DNA from: Novacetimonas cocois
GTDB lineage: Bacteria > Pseudomonadota > Alphaproteobacteria > Acetobacterales > Acetobacteraceae
Direction of reading: 5' to 3'
Assembly (NCBI RefSeq): GCF_003311635.1
Contig: NZ_QEXL01000002.1
Location: 220,434-284,433, forward strand
Length of the DNA stretch: 64,000 nt
The translations under genes were made by a program, and so were the position numbers. Shown here in pieces: positions 46,789 through 54,813 of this stretch. The stretch's first letter is position 1, and every line of letters begins with the position of its first letter. A model generated the notes under the pieces. It saw only the letters and a program-made list of their open reading frames with translations, was not told the origin of the DNA and searched no databases.

Positions 46789-48282
46789 TCAGCCTTCGAG
46801 CTGAAGAGTCTCGCGCGTCCAGTCGCGGGTTCTGGCGCACAGGTCGGGATTGTCCGACAGGCGCTTGCCATAGGACGGGATCATCTTGCGCAGGCGATCC
46901 TCCCACTGCGGCAGGCGGTCGGCAAAACAACGCTGGATGACCGACAGCATGATCGGTGCTGCGGTGGACGCCCCCGGCGATGCCCCAAGCAGGCCCGCGA
47001 TCGAACCATTCGCCCCGGTCACGACCTCCGTCCCGAACTGCAGCACGCCCCCCTTGGCGGCGTCCTTCTTGATGACCTGGACACGCTGGCCCGCGGTGAT
47101 CAGTTCCCAGTCGCTGCTGCGCGCATCCGGCACGAAATCGCGCAGCGCCTTCATCCGGTCCTCGTTCGACTGCATGACCTGCTGGATGAGGTATTTCGTC
47201 AGCGGCCAGTTGTCGCGGGCCACCGCCAGCATCGCGCCGATATTGTCCATGCGGATCGAACGCGGCAGGTCCAGCCACGACCCGTTCTTGAGGAACTTGG
47301 TCGAGAACCCGGCATACGGCCCGAACAGCAGCCCTTCGCGCCCGTCGATCACGCGGGTATCAAGGTGCGGGACCGACATTGGCGGCGCGCCCACCGATGC
47401 CTTGCCATAGACCTTGGCATGGTGACGGGCCACGATGTCGGGGTTGGTGCAGCGCAGGAACTGCCCGCTGACGGGGAAGCCACCGATGCCGCGCGCCTCC
47501 GGAATGCCGCTTTTCTGTAGCAACGGCAGCGCGCCGCCCCCCGCGCCGACGAACACAAAACGCGCCGACACGTCGCGCGCCGCCCCGTCATGCATGCCAC
47601 GCACCGACACGGTCCATCCCGCCCCCGCCTGACGCAGGTTGGTCACTTCATGCGCGAGGTTGAGGTCAAATCCCGGACCGGCACACAGCACGTCCACCAG
47701 CTTGTGCGTCAGGGCCCCGAAATTGACGTCGGTTCCGGCCGGGTGATGCGTCGCGGCCAGCGGCGTGCCCGGCTTGCGCCCGTCCATCACCAGCGGCATC
47801 CATTGCGCCAGCTGCGCGGTGTCGGTCGAATACGCCATGCCCGCGAACAGCGGATGATCCTTCAGCGCGTTATAGCGCCGCTGGAGGAAATCGACATTCT
47901 CCGCCCCCCAGACGAAGCTCATGTGTGCGATGGGGTTGAGGAAATCGCGCGGGGAGGCAATCAGGCCGGCATCCACCAGATAGGACCAGAACTGCCGTGA
48001 AACCTGAAAGGCCTCGTTGACGTTGACCGCCTTGGAAATATCGATTTCGCCACCCGCGCCCATGGGGGTGTAATTCAGTTCGCACAGCGCGGAATGGCCC
48101 GTGCCGGCATTGTTCCAGCCGTTGGAGCTTTCGAGCGCGACGTCATCAAGACGCCCGAACAGCGCGATCGACAGTCCGGGCTCCAGTTGCTTGAGCATCA
48201 CGCCGAGCGTGGCGCTCATGATACCGCCGCCGACAAGGACGACATCATAGGTGGAATCGGCAGTGGTAGGCTGAGAGGTCAT
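46789..48282 (-). CDS. mqo: malate:quinone oxidoreductase
   Basis: Membrane-associated FAD enzyme oxidising malate to oxaloacetate with electrons to ubiquinone. The FAD motif VVLVGGGIMSATLG (about residues 13-26) is followed by the Mqo-specific segments SSNGWNNAGTGHSALCELNYTP and FPVSGQFL. 497 residues from ATG 48282, which has GGAG 8 bases upstream; a longer frame upstream is not supported. In acetic acid bacteria Mqo usually carries this TCA step and ties it to acetate oxidation. A 21-bp palindrome shared with the pta-like gene lies 283 bases upstream. Confidence 0.97.
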   Translation of the reverse strand: MTSQPTTADSTYDVVLVGGGIMSATLGVMLKQLEPGLSIALFGRLDDVALESSNGWNNAGTGHSALCELNYTPMGAGGEIDISKAVNVNEAFQVSRQFWSYLVDAGLIASPRDFLNPIAHMSFVWGAENVDFLQRRYNALKDHPLFAGMAYSTDTAQLAQWMPLVMDGRKPGTPLAATHHPAGTDVNFGALTHKLVDVLCAGPGFDLNLAHEVTNLRQAGAGWTVSVRGMHDGAARDVSARFVFVGAGGGALPLLQKSGIPEARGIGGFPVSGQFLRCTNPDIVARHHAKVYGKASVGAPPMSVPHLDTRVIDGREGLLFGPYAGFSTKFLKNGSWLDLPRSIRMDNIGAMLAVARDNWPLTKYLIQQVMQSNEDRMKALRDFVPDARSSDWELITAGQRVQVIKKDAAKGGVLQFGTEVVTGANGSIAGLLGASPGASTAAPIMLSVIQRCFADRLPQWEDRLRKMIPSYGKRLSDNPDLCARTRDWTRETLQLEG

Positions 48283-48628
48283 GATATTCTCCGCTTCGGC
48301 GTCGGACAGTGATGTCATGGCTGCGATCGTGCGTTCCGGGCAGCCTGCCGGTGGCGCGGGACAGGCCGGTCCGGGGCGTCCCCGATTGGCCATGCCACGC
48401 CGGATTTCCTGCTTCCGCGTTCCGACATGTCCGGCGCGCGGATACCGTCCGGCCCATCCCGGCGTCCCGCGTGCATTTCCCCCGGATTACAGGGGGACAG
48501 GCACGCCGGACGCTGGCGGGCATGACAGCGATAGTCATTCCTCATGCCATTGGCGACGTCATTGTGGCGCATCATCTTTGTGCGAGGGAAAAGGATCGGG
48601 ACGCATCCCTGCATTCCATGCATGGCAT
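48283..48628. other. 346-base leader/intergenic region upstream of mqo
   Basis: No supported gene. It contains a CCCCC/GGGGG hairpin (48479-48496) and, near its distal end, the 21-bp palindrome at 48565-48585. Open frames here lack ribosome-binding sites and family similarity. The mqo promoter must lie here, unless mqo is read from the pta-like gene. Confidence 0.6.
48565..48585. promoter_or_regulatory. 21-bp palindromic site upstream of mqo (copy 1)
   Basis: TGGCGCATCATCTTTGTGCGA, made of two 7-base half-sites around TCATCTT. Arms pair at 5 of 7 positions. It matches copy 2 (49658-49678) at 19 of 21 positions, including the whole spacer. See the corresponding finding. Confidence 0.55.
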
Positions 48629-49591
48629 TCATGCGGCATCCACGCCCGGCCCCGCGATGCGATAGCCGTTGCGGATCATGGAGATGGCAACCATGCACGA
48701 CAGAACGCGCGTGGACAGGGAATCCGCCCGGCTGGTCAGGATCACGGGCACCCGCGCGCCAAGGACGATGCCCGCCGCCTGCGCCCCGCCGAGGAAGGTC
48801 ATCTGCTTGGCAAGGATGTTACCCGCCTCCAGATCAGGAACGATCAGGATGTCGGCCTGCCCCCCGATGGGGGAATGCACGCCCTTGCAACGCGCGGCCT
48901 CCGGGCTCAACGCGTTGTCGAACGCCAGCGGGCCATCAACGATGCCGCCGGTGATCTGTCCCCTGTCCGCCATCTTGCAGATGATCGCGGCGTCCAGCGT
49001 TGACTGGAGGCCGGGATTGACCGTTTCCACCGCCGACAGCAGCGCCACGCGCGGGCAGGCGATTCCCAGCATGTGCGCAAGGTCGATCGCGTTGCGCACG
49101 ATATCGCGCCGCACATCGAGGTCGGGGGCGATGTTGACCGCCCCGTCGCTGACCAGCAGCGGCCGCCCCACCCCCGGCAGGTCGAGGATATAGACATGGC
49201 TCATCCACCTGTCGGTGCGCAGCCCGCTTTCGTGATGGCCGATTTCATGCAGATAGACACGCGAATGCAGCGCCCCCTTCATCAGGACGGCGACCTCCCC
49301 GTCGCGGGCCATCCTTACCCCGCGCTGCGCCGCCTGCGCGTCATCGATGGCCTCCACGATGCGGCAGGCCGTGATGTCGAGGGACTCTTCGCGCGCGATC
49401 TCGCGGATCCGGGCCGCCGGTCCGATCAGGACGGGCTGGGCCAGCCCACGGCGCAGCAGTTCGCACGCGGCACGCAGCGACACCGCGCTGCAGGGATAGA
49501 TGATGCCGACCGGCAGCGGCGGCGCGCCATGCAGCGTGGCGGCAAGATCATCGAAAAAATGCAGCGAGGGCGTCGTGGCAGACGTCGTCAT
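48629..49591 (-). CDS. phosphate acetyltransferase/butyryltransferase-like protein
   Basis: 320 residues of the Pta/Ptb (PTA_PTB) fold, which interconverts acyl-CoA and acyl phosphate. Recognisable segments are GIIYPCSAVS near the N-terminus, LPVGIIY, ALLSAVETVNPG, DGPLAFDNALSPEAA and LIVPDLEAGNILAKQMTFLGGAQAAGIVLGARVPVILTSR (family-typical C-terminal core, quoted in parts). Related proteins are often annotated as the C-terminal part of an enoyl-CoA hydratase/phosphate acetyltransferase; only the acyltransferase part is here. Start at ATG 49591. No acetate kinase gene is adjacent. Likely part of acetate metabolism, sharing a regulatory palindrome with mqo. Confidence 0.85.
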   Translation of the reverse strand: MTTSATTPSLHFFDDLAATLHGAPPLPVGIIYPCSAVSLRAACELLRRGLAQPVLIGPAARIREIAREESLDITACRIVEAIDDAQAAQRGVRMARDGEVAVLMKGALHSRVYLHEIGHHESGLRTDRWMSHVYILDLPGVGRPLLVSDGAVNIAPDLDVRRDIVRNAIDLAHMLGIACPRVALLSAVETVNPGLQSTLDAAIICKMADRGQITGGIVDGPLAFDNALSPEAARCKGVHSPIGGQADILIVPDLEAGNILAKQMTFLGGAQAAGIVLGARVPVILTSRADSLSTRVLSCMVAISMIRNGYRIAGPGVDAA

Positions 49592-49657
49592 GGGACTTTC
49601 CAGCAGACAGACAGGAACAGGAATCGTCCCCTTCCTTGCCACACAGTGGGGGGGGCC

Positions 49658-49678
49658 TCGCGCATCATCTTTGCGCGA
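49658..49678. promoter_or_regulatory. 21-bp palindromic site upstream of the pta-like gene (copy 2)
   Basis: TCGCGCA-TCATCTT-TGCGCGA: perfect 7-base inverted arms around a 7-base spacer, 67 bases before the pta-like ATG and 121 bases before the divergent dehydrogenase gene. It shares 19 of 21 positions with copy 1. Confidence 0.6.
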
Positions 49679-49799
49679 CCACTCCGCCGCCCCGGCCTCC
49701 CCGCCGTGACATCCGCGGCCCCATTGGGCAAGCTTGTGACAACCTTCTGCCCGCATTGCGGGTTTTCACAAGATGCTTGAACAGTTCAGGAGCCCTGAC

Positions 49800-50672
49800 A
49801 TGTCTTCTCTGGTCGGTTTTATCGGTTTTGGCGCGATGGCCTGCCGCATGGGCGAGAACCTGCGCAAGGCGGGATACGACATCGTGGCCTATACCCCCTC
49901 GGGCAAGGGGGGCGACGGCAGCGTGCGCTTCCTTCCCACCCCCCGCGCGCTGGCGCAGGAGGCCGATATTGTCCTCGTCTCCGTCCCTGATGACGAGGCG
50001 CTGGACAAATCCATGTCCGGCCCCGACGGGGCGCTGGCGGGCATGAAATCCGGCGGCCTGCTGATCAACACCAGTTCCGTGGCGCCCGAAACCTCGGTCG
50101 CGCTGGCGAAACAGGGGGGCGCGTCGGGCATCACGGTGCTGGACGCCCCCGTCGCGGGCAGCACGCCCGAGGCCGAATCCGGCAATCTGGTGGTCCTGGT
50201 GGGCGGTGATGCGGCCGATGTCGCGCGCGCGCAGCCCATTTTCGACGCCATCGGGCGGCTGACCATCCATGCCGGCCCGTCGGGAAGCGGATCGAAGCTG
50301 AAGCTGGTCATCAACGGCATCATGGGTGCGACCCTGTCCGTCGTGGCCGAAGGCGTGGCCTATGGGCTGGCGTCCGGGCTGGAACGCGGCATGCTGTTTG
50401 ACGCGCTGGATGCGGTGCCGGTCATCTCCCCCCATCACAAGCGCAAGCTCAAGGCGGCGAAGGCCGGCGATTTCAGCCCGCAGTTCCCCACACGCCTGAT
50501 GCAGAAGGACATGCGCCTGCTGATGACCGACGCCGCGCGGCAGATGGCGCCGATGCCCGCGACGGCGGCCGCGACACAGTCACTGAGCCTGACGCGCCGC
50601 CGTTACCCGAACGAGGATTATTCCGCCCTGTTCGCGATCATGGAAAAGATGGTCGCCAACGACACGCCGTAA
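49800..50672 (+). CDS. 3-hydroxyisobutyrate dehydrogenase-family NAD(P)-dependent oxidoreductase
   Basis: Beta-hydroxyacid dehydrogenase (290 residues). The Rossmann motif VGFIGFGAMACRM (residues 5-17), the substrate motif DAPVAGSTPEAESGNL and the catalytic Lys168 (GSGSKLKLVIN) are visible. The C-terminal all-helical domain contains KDMRLLMTDA. It may reduce a semialdehyde or glyoxylate-type substrate; the specificity cannot be told. The start at ATG 49800 has AGGAG 8 bases upstream. Divergent from the pta-like gene, sharing a 208-base control region with the palindrome. Confidence 0.92.
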   Translation: MSSLVGFIGFGAMACRMGENLRKAGYDIVAYTPSGKGGDGSVRFLPTPRALAQEADIVLVSVPDDEALDKSMSGPDGALAGMKSGGLLINTSSVAPETSVALAKQGGASGITVLDAPVAGSTPEAESGNLVVLVGGDAADVARAQPIFDAIGRLTIHAGPSGSGSKLKLVINGIMGATLSVVAEGVAYGLASGLERGMLFDALDAVPVISPHHKRKLKAAKAGDFSPQFPTRLMQKDMRLLMTDAARQMAPMPATAAATQSLSLTRRRYPNEDYSALFAIMEKMVANDTP

Positions 50673-50703
50673 ATCCCCGTCCCGTCACGCCCTGCGGATC
50701 ATG

Positions 50704-51564
50704 TCAGATCCGCCCGCGCGCCACCGCCGCCATGACCGCCAGCCTGTCGCCGATGCCACGCGCGGCCACGGCGTCGGGGTCCCGCGCAACACCGGCCCGC
50801 AGGTCGCGCCGCCCCAGCACCGCGGGCAGGGCGGCCGGCAGCACGGCGCGCGACAGGCGGGGGGCCGCCTGCATGGCCTGCGCGTAAAACGCCTCCCCCT
50901 CGGTCCGCAGCGCGTCGTGCAGTTCCGCCAGCTGCCGGGGGGTTGCATGGCCTTCACGCGCGCCATCGCGGGTCAGGGAGACGGCCTCCAGCGCCGTATC
51001 CGGCAGGGGACAGCGCCCGGAGCGCAGCACCAGCGCCAGATGCCGCGCCAGCGCGCCCGCGCCGTAAACCGCCCCCATGTCCGCGACCGCAGCCCGGCAT
51101 GCCGCATCATCGCAGCCGATCGCTTCGGCCATGGCGCGCTGCACCCCGCCCGCCCCCAGCCGCATGTTCGCGCGCCACGCATCCCAGTCCGGCAGGCCAT
51201 CGAGTTCACATTCGCGCGCATCGACAATCCCGCGCGCGGTGTCCGCGTCCACCCTGCCGCGTGACAGCAGTTCCACAAGGGCGATCGCCACCGGATGGCG
51301 CTGCGGGTCGCCGCCATCGATCACGTCGCGCCACCACTGCAGCCGGATCATCCCCGCAATCGGCCCCGCCACCGCCCATGATGCAGGAGTCGACAGCGCG
51401 CGAACGCACTCGTGATTAAAGGCGATCAGGGTCATCGCCGCCTCGCGCGCGGGGGCGGGAACGAACAGGGCGCACAGGAAACGGTCCGGATCGAAACGCC
51501 GCGCGATCGCGCCACATTCGGACAGGCCATCGGTGGATTGTCCTGCATCCTGAACAGTGGTCAT
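50704..51564 (-). CDS. squalene/phytoene synthase-fold protein (NDUFAF6-like)
   Basis: 286 residues of the trans-isoprenyl diphosphate synthase, head-to-head class. LIAFNHECVRAL and GMIRLQWWRDVIDG match the region of the complex I assembly factor NDUFAF6 better than true squalene synthases. The Asp-rich second motif is weak (AVADMGAVYG), which suggests a non-catalytic or altered role. The open frame continues far upstream, but that part is antisense to sodB. The start at ATG 51564 has a poor ribosome-binding site, so later starts are possible. Divergent from sodB. Confidence 0.8.
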   Translation of the reverse strand: MTTVQDAGQSTDGLSECGAIARRFDPDRFLCALFVPAPAREAAMTLIAFNHECVRALSTPASWAVAGPIAGMIRLQWWRDVIDGGDPQRHPVAIALVELLSRGRVDADTARGIVDARECELDGLPDWDAWRANMRLGAGGVQRAMAEAIGCDDAACRAAVADMGAVYGAGALARHLALVLRSGRCPLPDTALEAVSLTRDGAREGHATPRQLAELHDALRTEGEAFYAQAMQAAPRLSRAVLPAALPAVLGRRDLRAGVARDPDAVAARGIGDRLAVMAAVARGRI

Positions 51565-51613
51565 GACGTTAGGGATCCATGCGTTACGATGAAGCCACGC
51601 CCGCGTGCGTGAC

Positions 51614-51642
51614 TTGACGCACCCGCCGTGCGCCCATAGCTG
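51614..51642 (+). promoter_or_regulatory. candidate sodB promoter
   Basis: TTGACG (51614-51619), a 17-base spacer and a weak TAGCTG (51637-51642), about 50 bases before the sodB ATG. A good CAGGAGA ribosome-binding site follows. Confidence 0.4.
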
Positions 51643-51693
51643 TTTAGGGGTAGCGGTGAGATACCGCCTTTTGCAATTGCCAGGAGAACGTTC

Positions 51694-52302
51694 ATGGCCT
51701 TCGAATTGCCCTCCCTTCCCTTCGCCTACAATGCGCTTGCCGCGCGTGGCATGTGCCAGGAAACCCTGGAACTGCATCATGACAAGCATCATCAGGCTTA
51801 TGTGACGGCGCTGAACGGATTTGTCGAATCCAAGCCTGCCCTGCAGGGCAAGTCGCTGGAAGAAATCATCCTGATGGTCAAGGGCGACCCGGCACAGGCC
51901 CCGGTGTTCAACAATGCGGGACAGCACTGGAACCACATCCTGTTCTGGCAGAACCTGTCGCCCAAGGGCGGCGCGATGCCTGATTCCGTGTCCAAGAAGC
52001 TGGTCGAGGATTTCGGCAGCATCGAAAAGTTCAAGGCCGACTTCAAGGCGGCAGCGGCCTCGCAGTTCGGTTCGGGCTGGGCGTGGCTGGTCCTTGGCCC
52101 CGATGGCAAGCTGGCGGTGACGAAGACGGCCAATGGCTCCAACCCGCTGGCCGAAGGCCAGGGCAAGGTGCTTCTGGGCCTCGACGTGTGGGAACATTCC
52201 TACTACCTCGATTTCCGCAACCGTCGTCCCGACTATATCGTCAACTACCTCGACAAGCTGGCGAACTACGAATTTGCCGAAGCGCAGCTCAAGGCCGCGT
52301 AA
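51694..52302 (+). CDS. sodB: superoxide dismutase, Fe type
   Basis: Cytoplasmic dismutase (202 residues). The metal ligands are in the segments LELHHDKHHQAY (His28), HWNHILFW, and DVWEHSYYLDF (Asp and His). The active-site Gln is in the N-terminal domain position used by Fe enzymes (NNAGQHWNH) rather than in the C-terminal position of Mn enzymes. Conserved FELPSLPFAYNAL start. GGAG lies 8 bases before the ATG and a strong terminator follows; it is monocistronic. Confidence 0.97.
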   Translation: MAFELPSLPFAYNALAARGMCQETLELHHDKHHQAYVTALNGFVESKPALQGKSLEEIILMVKGDPAQAPVFNNAGQHWNHILFWQNLSPKGGAMPDSVSKKLVEDFGSIEKFKADFKAAAASQFGSGWAWLVLGPDGKLAVTKTANGSNPLAEGQGKVLLGLDVWEHSYYLDFRNRRPDYIVNYLDKLANYEFAEAQLKAA

Positions 52303-52350
52303 GGCATCGCCACGGCATTGCCGGGCGGCCCCGGGGTCGCCATGATGAAG

Positions 52351-52378
52351 CCCGGTCGCAAGCGCGGCCGGGTTTTTT
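52351..52378 (+). terminator. Rho-independent terminator after sodB
   Basis: A 9-bp stem, CCCGGTCGC/GCGGCCGGG (one G-T pair), with a 4-base AAGC loop and six T residues directly after it. Confidence 0.9.
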
Positions 52379-52435
52379 GTTTTCCCCCTTCCCCGCATCC
52401 AGACGGGGCATGACAAAGGCATGCAGGATTCCGCG

Positions 52436-53077
52436 ATGACCCTTCATTCATGGTGGCTGTTTTCCGTCGCCGTCTTTCTTCTCTGCGCCATTCCCGGTCC
52501 CAACATGCTTCATGTCCTGACACGCAGCGTCTATTTCGGCGTGCGGCGCACGACCGCGACGATGGCGGGCTGCCTGCTGGCGCTGCTGGTGGCGCTGGGC
52601 GCGTCCGTGGCGGGGCTGAGCGCCGCGCTGGCGGCCTCCCCCCGGCTGTTTGGCGCCCTGCGCGTGGTGGGGGCGTGTTACCTCGTCTATCTCGGGATCA
52701 GGGCATGGCGGGCGCATGACGGGTCCGACAATCCGGCGCAGGGGGATCTCGACACGGCACCCGACCCGACATCCGGCACGGCGTTCGCGCTGTTTCGCGG
52801 CGGCTTCCTGGTGGCGATCAGCAATCCGAAGCTGCTGCTGTTCGCGGCGGCGTTCTTTCCGCAGTTCATCAATCCCGCGGCCCCGCGCCTGCCGCAGTTT
52901 TCCATACTCGTCATAACGTTCGCGACCATCGAGACGGCATGGTACATGGTCTATGCGGTGGGCGGCCGCAAAATGGCGGCCTACCTGTCGCGACCGACGC
53001 TGAAGCGGACCTTCAACCGCCTGACCGGGGGGATTTTCATCGGCTTCGGCGCAATCCTGCTGCGCGCCCGCGCCTGA
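52436..53077 (+). CDS. LysE/RhtB-family amino acid exporter
   Basis: 213 residues with about six membrane segments. The family signature is FLLCAIPGPNMLHVLTRS (about residues 11-28), and the ISNPKLLLFAAAFFPQF segment lies at about 124-138. It exports a neutral or basic amino acid or a homoserine-lactone-like solute; the substrate is unknown. The ATG at 52436 has AGGA 8 bases upstream and is preferred to the ATG at 52421. Confidence 0.92.
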   Translation: MTLHSWWLFSVAVFLLCAIPGPNMLHVLTRSVYFGVRRTTATMAGCLLALLVALGASVAGLSAALAASPRLFGALRVVGACYLVYLGIRAWRAHDGSDNPAQGDLDTAPDPTSGTAFALFRGGFLVAISNPKLLLFAAAFFPQFINPAAPRLPQFSILVITFATIETAWYMVYAVGGRKMAAYLSRPTLKRTFNRLTGGIFIGFGAILLRARA

Positions 53078-53113
53078 TCCCTCCCCGATCCTTCCGGCTT
53101 CTGCCGCGTGACG

Positions 53114-53494
53114 TCAGCCCTTGGCGGGCGGCGTCATGTCATTGGCGGGCTTGGAGACGCTGGTGATGACGCTGGTGATGGTATCGCGCAGGACGGTCAC
53201 ACGCACATTGGGGGCGATTTCGACCTCGACCTCGTTCGATCCCTCGGCCACCTTCTGGACGACCGCGACGATGCCGCCCCCGGTCAGCACACGGTCCCCC
53301 CGGCGCAGGGAGGAAAGCTGGCTGCGCAGCTGCTTCTGCTTGAGCTGCTGCGGGCGGATCAGCAGGAAGTAGAAAATCCCGAACATGGCCACATAGGGCA
53401 GGATGGACACCAGGCCCTCGGCGCTGAATCCACCGCCGCCAGCGGACTGGGCATAGGCCGGGGTGGTCAGGAAATTATCAAAAAGAGAGCTCAT
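53114..53494 (-). CDS. yajC: preprotein translocase subunit YajC
   Basis: Accessory subunit of SecDF. One membrane helix (about residues 28-46, SILPYVAMFGIFYFLLIRPQ) is followed by the conserved cytoplasmic QQLKQKQLRSQLSSLRRGDRV... beta-domain segment (quoted only in part). 126 residues. secD and secF are not in the window. Divergent from the DUF815 ATPase gene across a 173-base region. Confidence 0.96.
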   Translation of the reverse strand: MSSLFDNFLTTPAYAQSAGGGGFSAEGLVSILPYVAMFGIFYFLLIRPQQLKQKQLRSQLSSLRRGDRVLTGGGIVAVVQKVAEGSNEVEVEIAPNVRVTVLRDTITSVITSVSKPANDMTPPAKG

Positions 53495-53667
53495 CGGCAG
53501 GTTTCCGGCATGATACGGGTTTGAACGGGTTGCAGGGTTGCGATGCGGACCATAGTTTTCGCCTGTTTCCCGTCAAGGCGTCAGTTCGCCATTCAACATG
53601 GTCCGACGCGCTCCGGATATCAGTCAGCGTATGCTGTCGCCTTCATGTCCATGAATCAGGATCGACG

Positions 53668-54540
53668 ATGGATTCCAATCTGCTCCCCGTTCTCGAACGC
53701 ATTGCCTCCGCGCTGGAGCGCCTGTCCCCGCCCGCCCCCAGCCTGAAGGGCCTTGATGCGGCCGATGCCTTCATCTGGCACCCGTCGCTGGGGCGGCTGT
53801 CGCCCGTGGCACAGGTGGCGCATGTCGATATCGGCCTGCTGCGCGGGGTGGAACGCCAGCGTAACCTGCTTCTGGACAATACGCTGCACTTTGCCAAAGG
53901 GTTGCCTGCCAACAACGCCATGCTGTGGGGCGCGCGCGGGATGGGCAAGTCGTCGCTGGTCAAGGCCGCGCACGCGCAGGCGAACCTGATGGACGGACAG
54001 CCCGCAGCACCGGGCAGGGGCCGGCTGGCGCTGGTGGAAATCCAGCGCGAGGACCTTGCCACGCTGCCGGAACTTCTTGTCCTGCTGCGTGACAGCACGC
54101 GCCGCTTCATCGTCTTTTGCGACGACCTGTCGTTCGAGCGGGAGGACGCGGATTACAAGGCGCTGAAATCCGTTCTTGATGGCGGCATTGCCGGGCGTCC
54201 GGACAATGTGCTGTTCTATGCCACGTCGAACCGCCGTCACCTGATGCCGCGCGAGATGATCGAGAACGAGAGTTCGACCGCCATCAACACGGCCGAGGCG
54301 ACGGAGGAGAAGGTCTCCCTCTCCGACCGGTTCGGACTGTGGATCGGTTTTCACAACTGTGCCCAGGATACCTTCATGGACATGGTGCGCGGATATGCCC
54401 GCGAACGTCACCTGCATATCGATGACGCGGAACTGGTGCGCCGGGCCAACGCGTGGTCACTGGCGCGGGGGGGACGTTCGGGCCGCGTGGCATTCCAGTT
54501 CATCGAGGATCTTACGGCAGAACTTTCCGCGCGGGAATGA
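53668..54540 (+). CDS. DUF815-family AAA+ ATPase
   Basis: 290 residues. The P-loop GARGMGKSS is at 88-96, Walker B appears as FIVFCDDLSFE, and sensor-type Asn in ATSNRRHLMPR follows, with a lid domain to the C-terminus. The family is widespread in proteobacteria, often next to yajC as here; its client is unknown. I use ATG 53668 (MDSNLLPVLERI); the frame opens 49 codons earlier without family similarity. Confidence 0.9.
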   Translation: MDSNLLPVLERIASALERLSPPAPSLKGLDAADAFIWHPSLGRLSPVAQVAHVDIGLLRGVERQRNLLLDNTLHFAKGLPANNAMLWGARGMGKSSLVKAAHAQANLMDGQPAAPGRGRLALVEIQREDLATLPELLVLLRDSTRRFIVFCDDLSFEREDADYKALKSVLDGGIAGRPDNVLFYATSNRRHLMPREMIENESSTAINTAEATEEKVSLSDRFGLWIGFHNCAQDTFMDMVRGYARERHLHIDDAELVRRANAWSLARGGRSGRVAFQFIEDLTAELSARE

Positions 54541-54584
54541 TCCATCACATGGTTCACGTCCGGGCGATGGTGCATAATGACGCG

Positions 54585-54612
54585 CCGGCAGGGGTGAAGG
54601 CACCCCGGCCGG
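54585..54612 (+). terminator. hairpin after the DUF815 gene
   Basis: GGGGTG/CACCCC with an AAGG tetraloop, extended on both sides by CCGG/CCGG. It lies 45 bases after the stop, with no T run. The rest of the 273-base gap to the oxygenase gene shows no other feature. Confidence 0.45.
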
Positions 54613-54813
54613 GCGGATGTCGTTGCCACACGACAGGGACGGGAGAGATGTGACAAAGTATGATTGCGCGGAACCATTCATGCTTCCCGCGAAAAATATC
54701 CTTATATACCGTTGGGCCCTTACCCCGCCCGCGCATTCGACAGACGCAACGCCACACCATGTGATCCCTGGCACGTCCGATCGCCACGGCCATCTTCAAA
54801 ACCAAGAGAGACA

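Noticed and set aside
48283..48628. Possible small genes upstream of mqo
   Set aside because: Open frames on both strands lack ribosome-binding sites and overlap the palindrome and hairpin; no recognisable product.
48629..49591. The pta-like gene as a complete phosphotransacetylase-acetate kinase operon
   Set aside because: No acetate kinase is adjacent; the gene on the other side encodes a beta-hydroxyacid dehydrogenase on the opposite strand.
50704..51564. Hopanoid or carotenoid biosynthesis cluster (HpnC/HpnD type)
   Set aside because: Only one synthase-fold gene, with a weak Asp-rich motif, and no neighbouring squalene-hopene cyclase or desaturase genes.
51565..52422. Upstream extension of the squalene/phytoene-synthase-fold gene (minus strand, to 52422)
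   Set aside because: It lies wholly antisense to sodB and its terminator, and shows no family similarity before the ATG at 51564.
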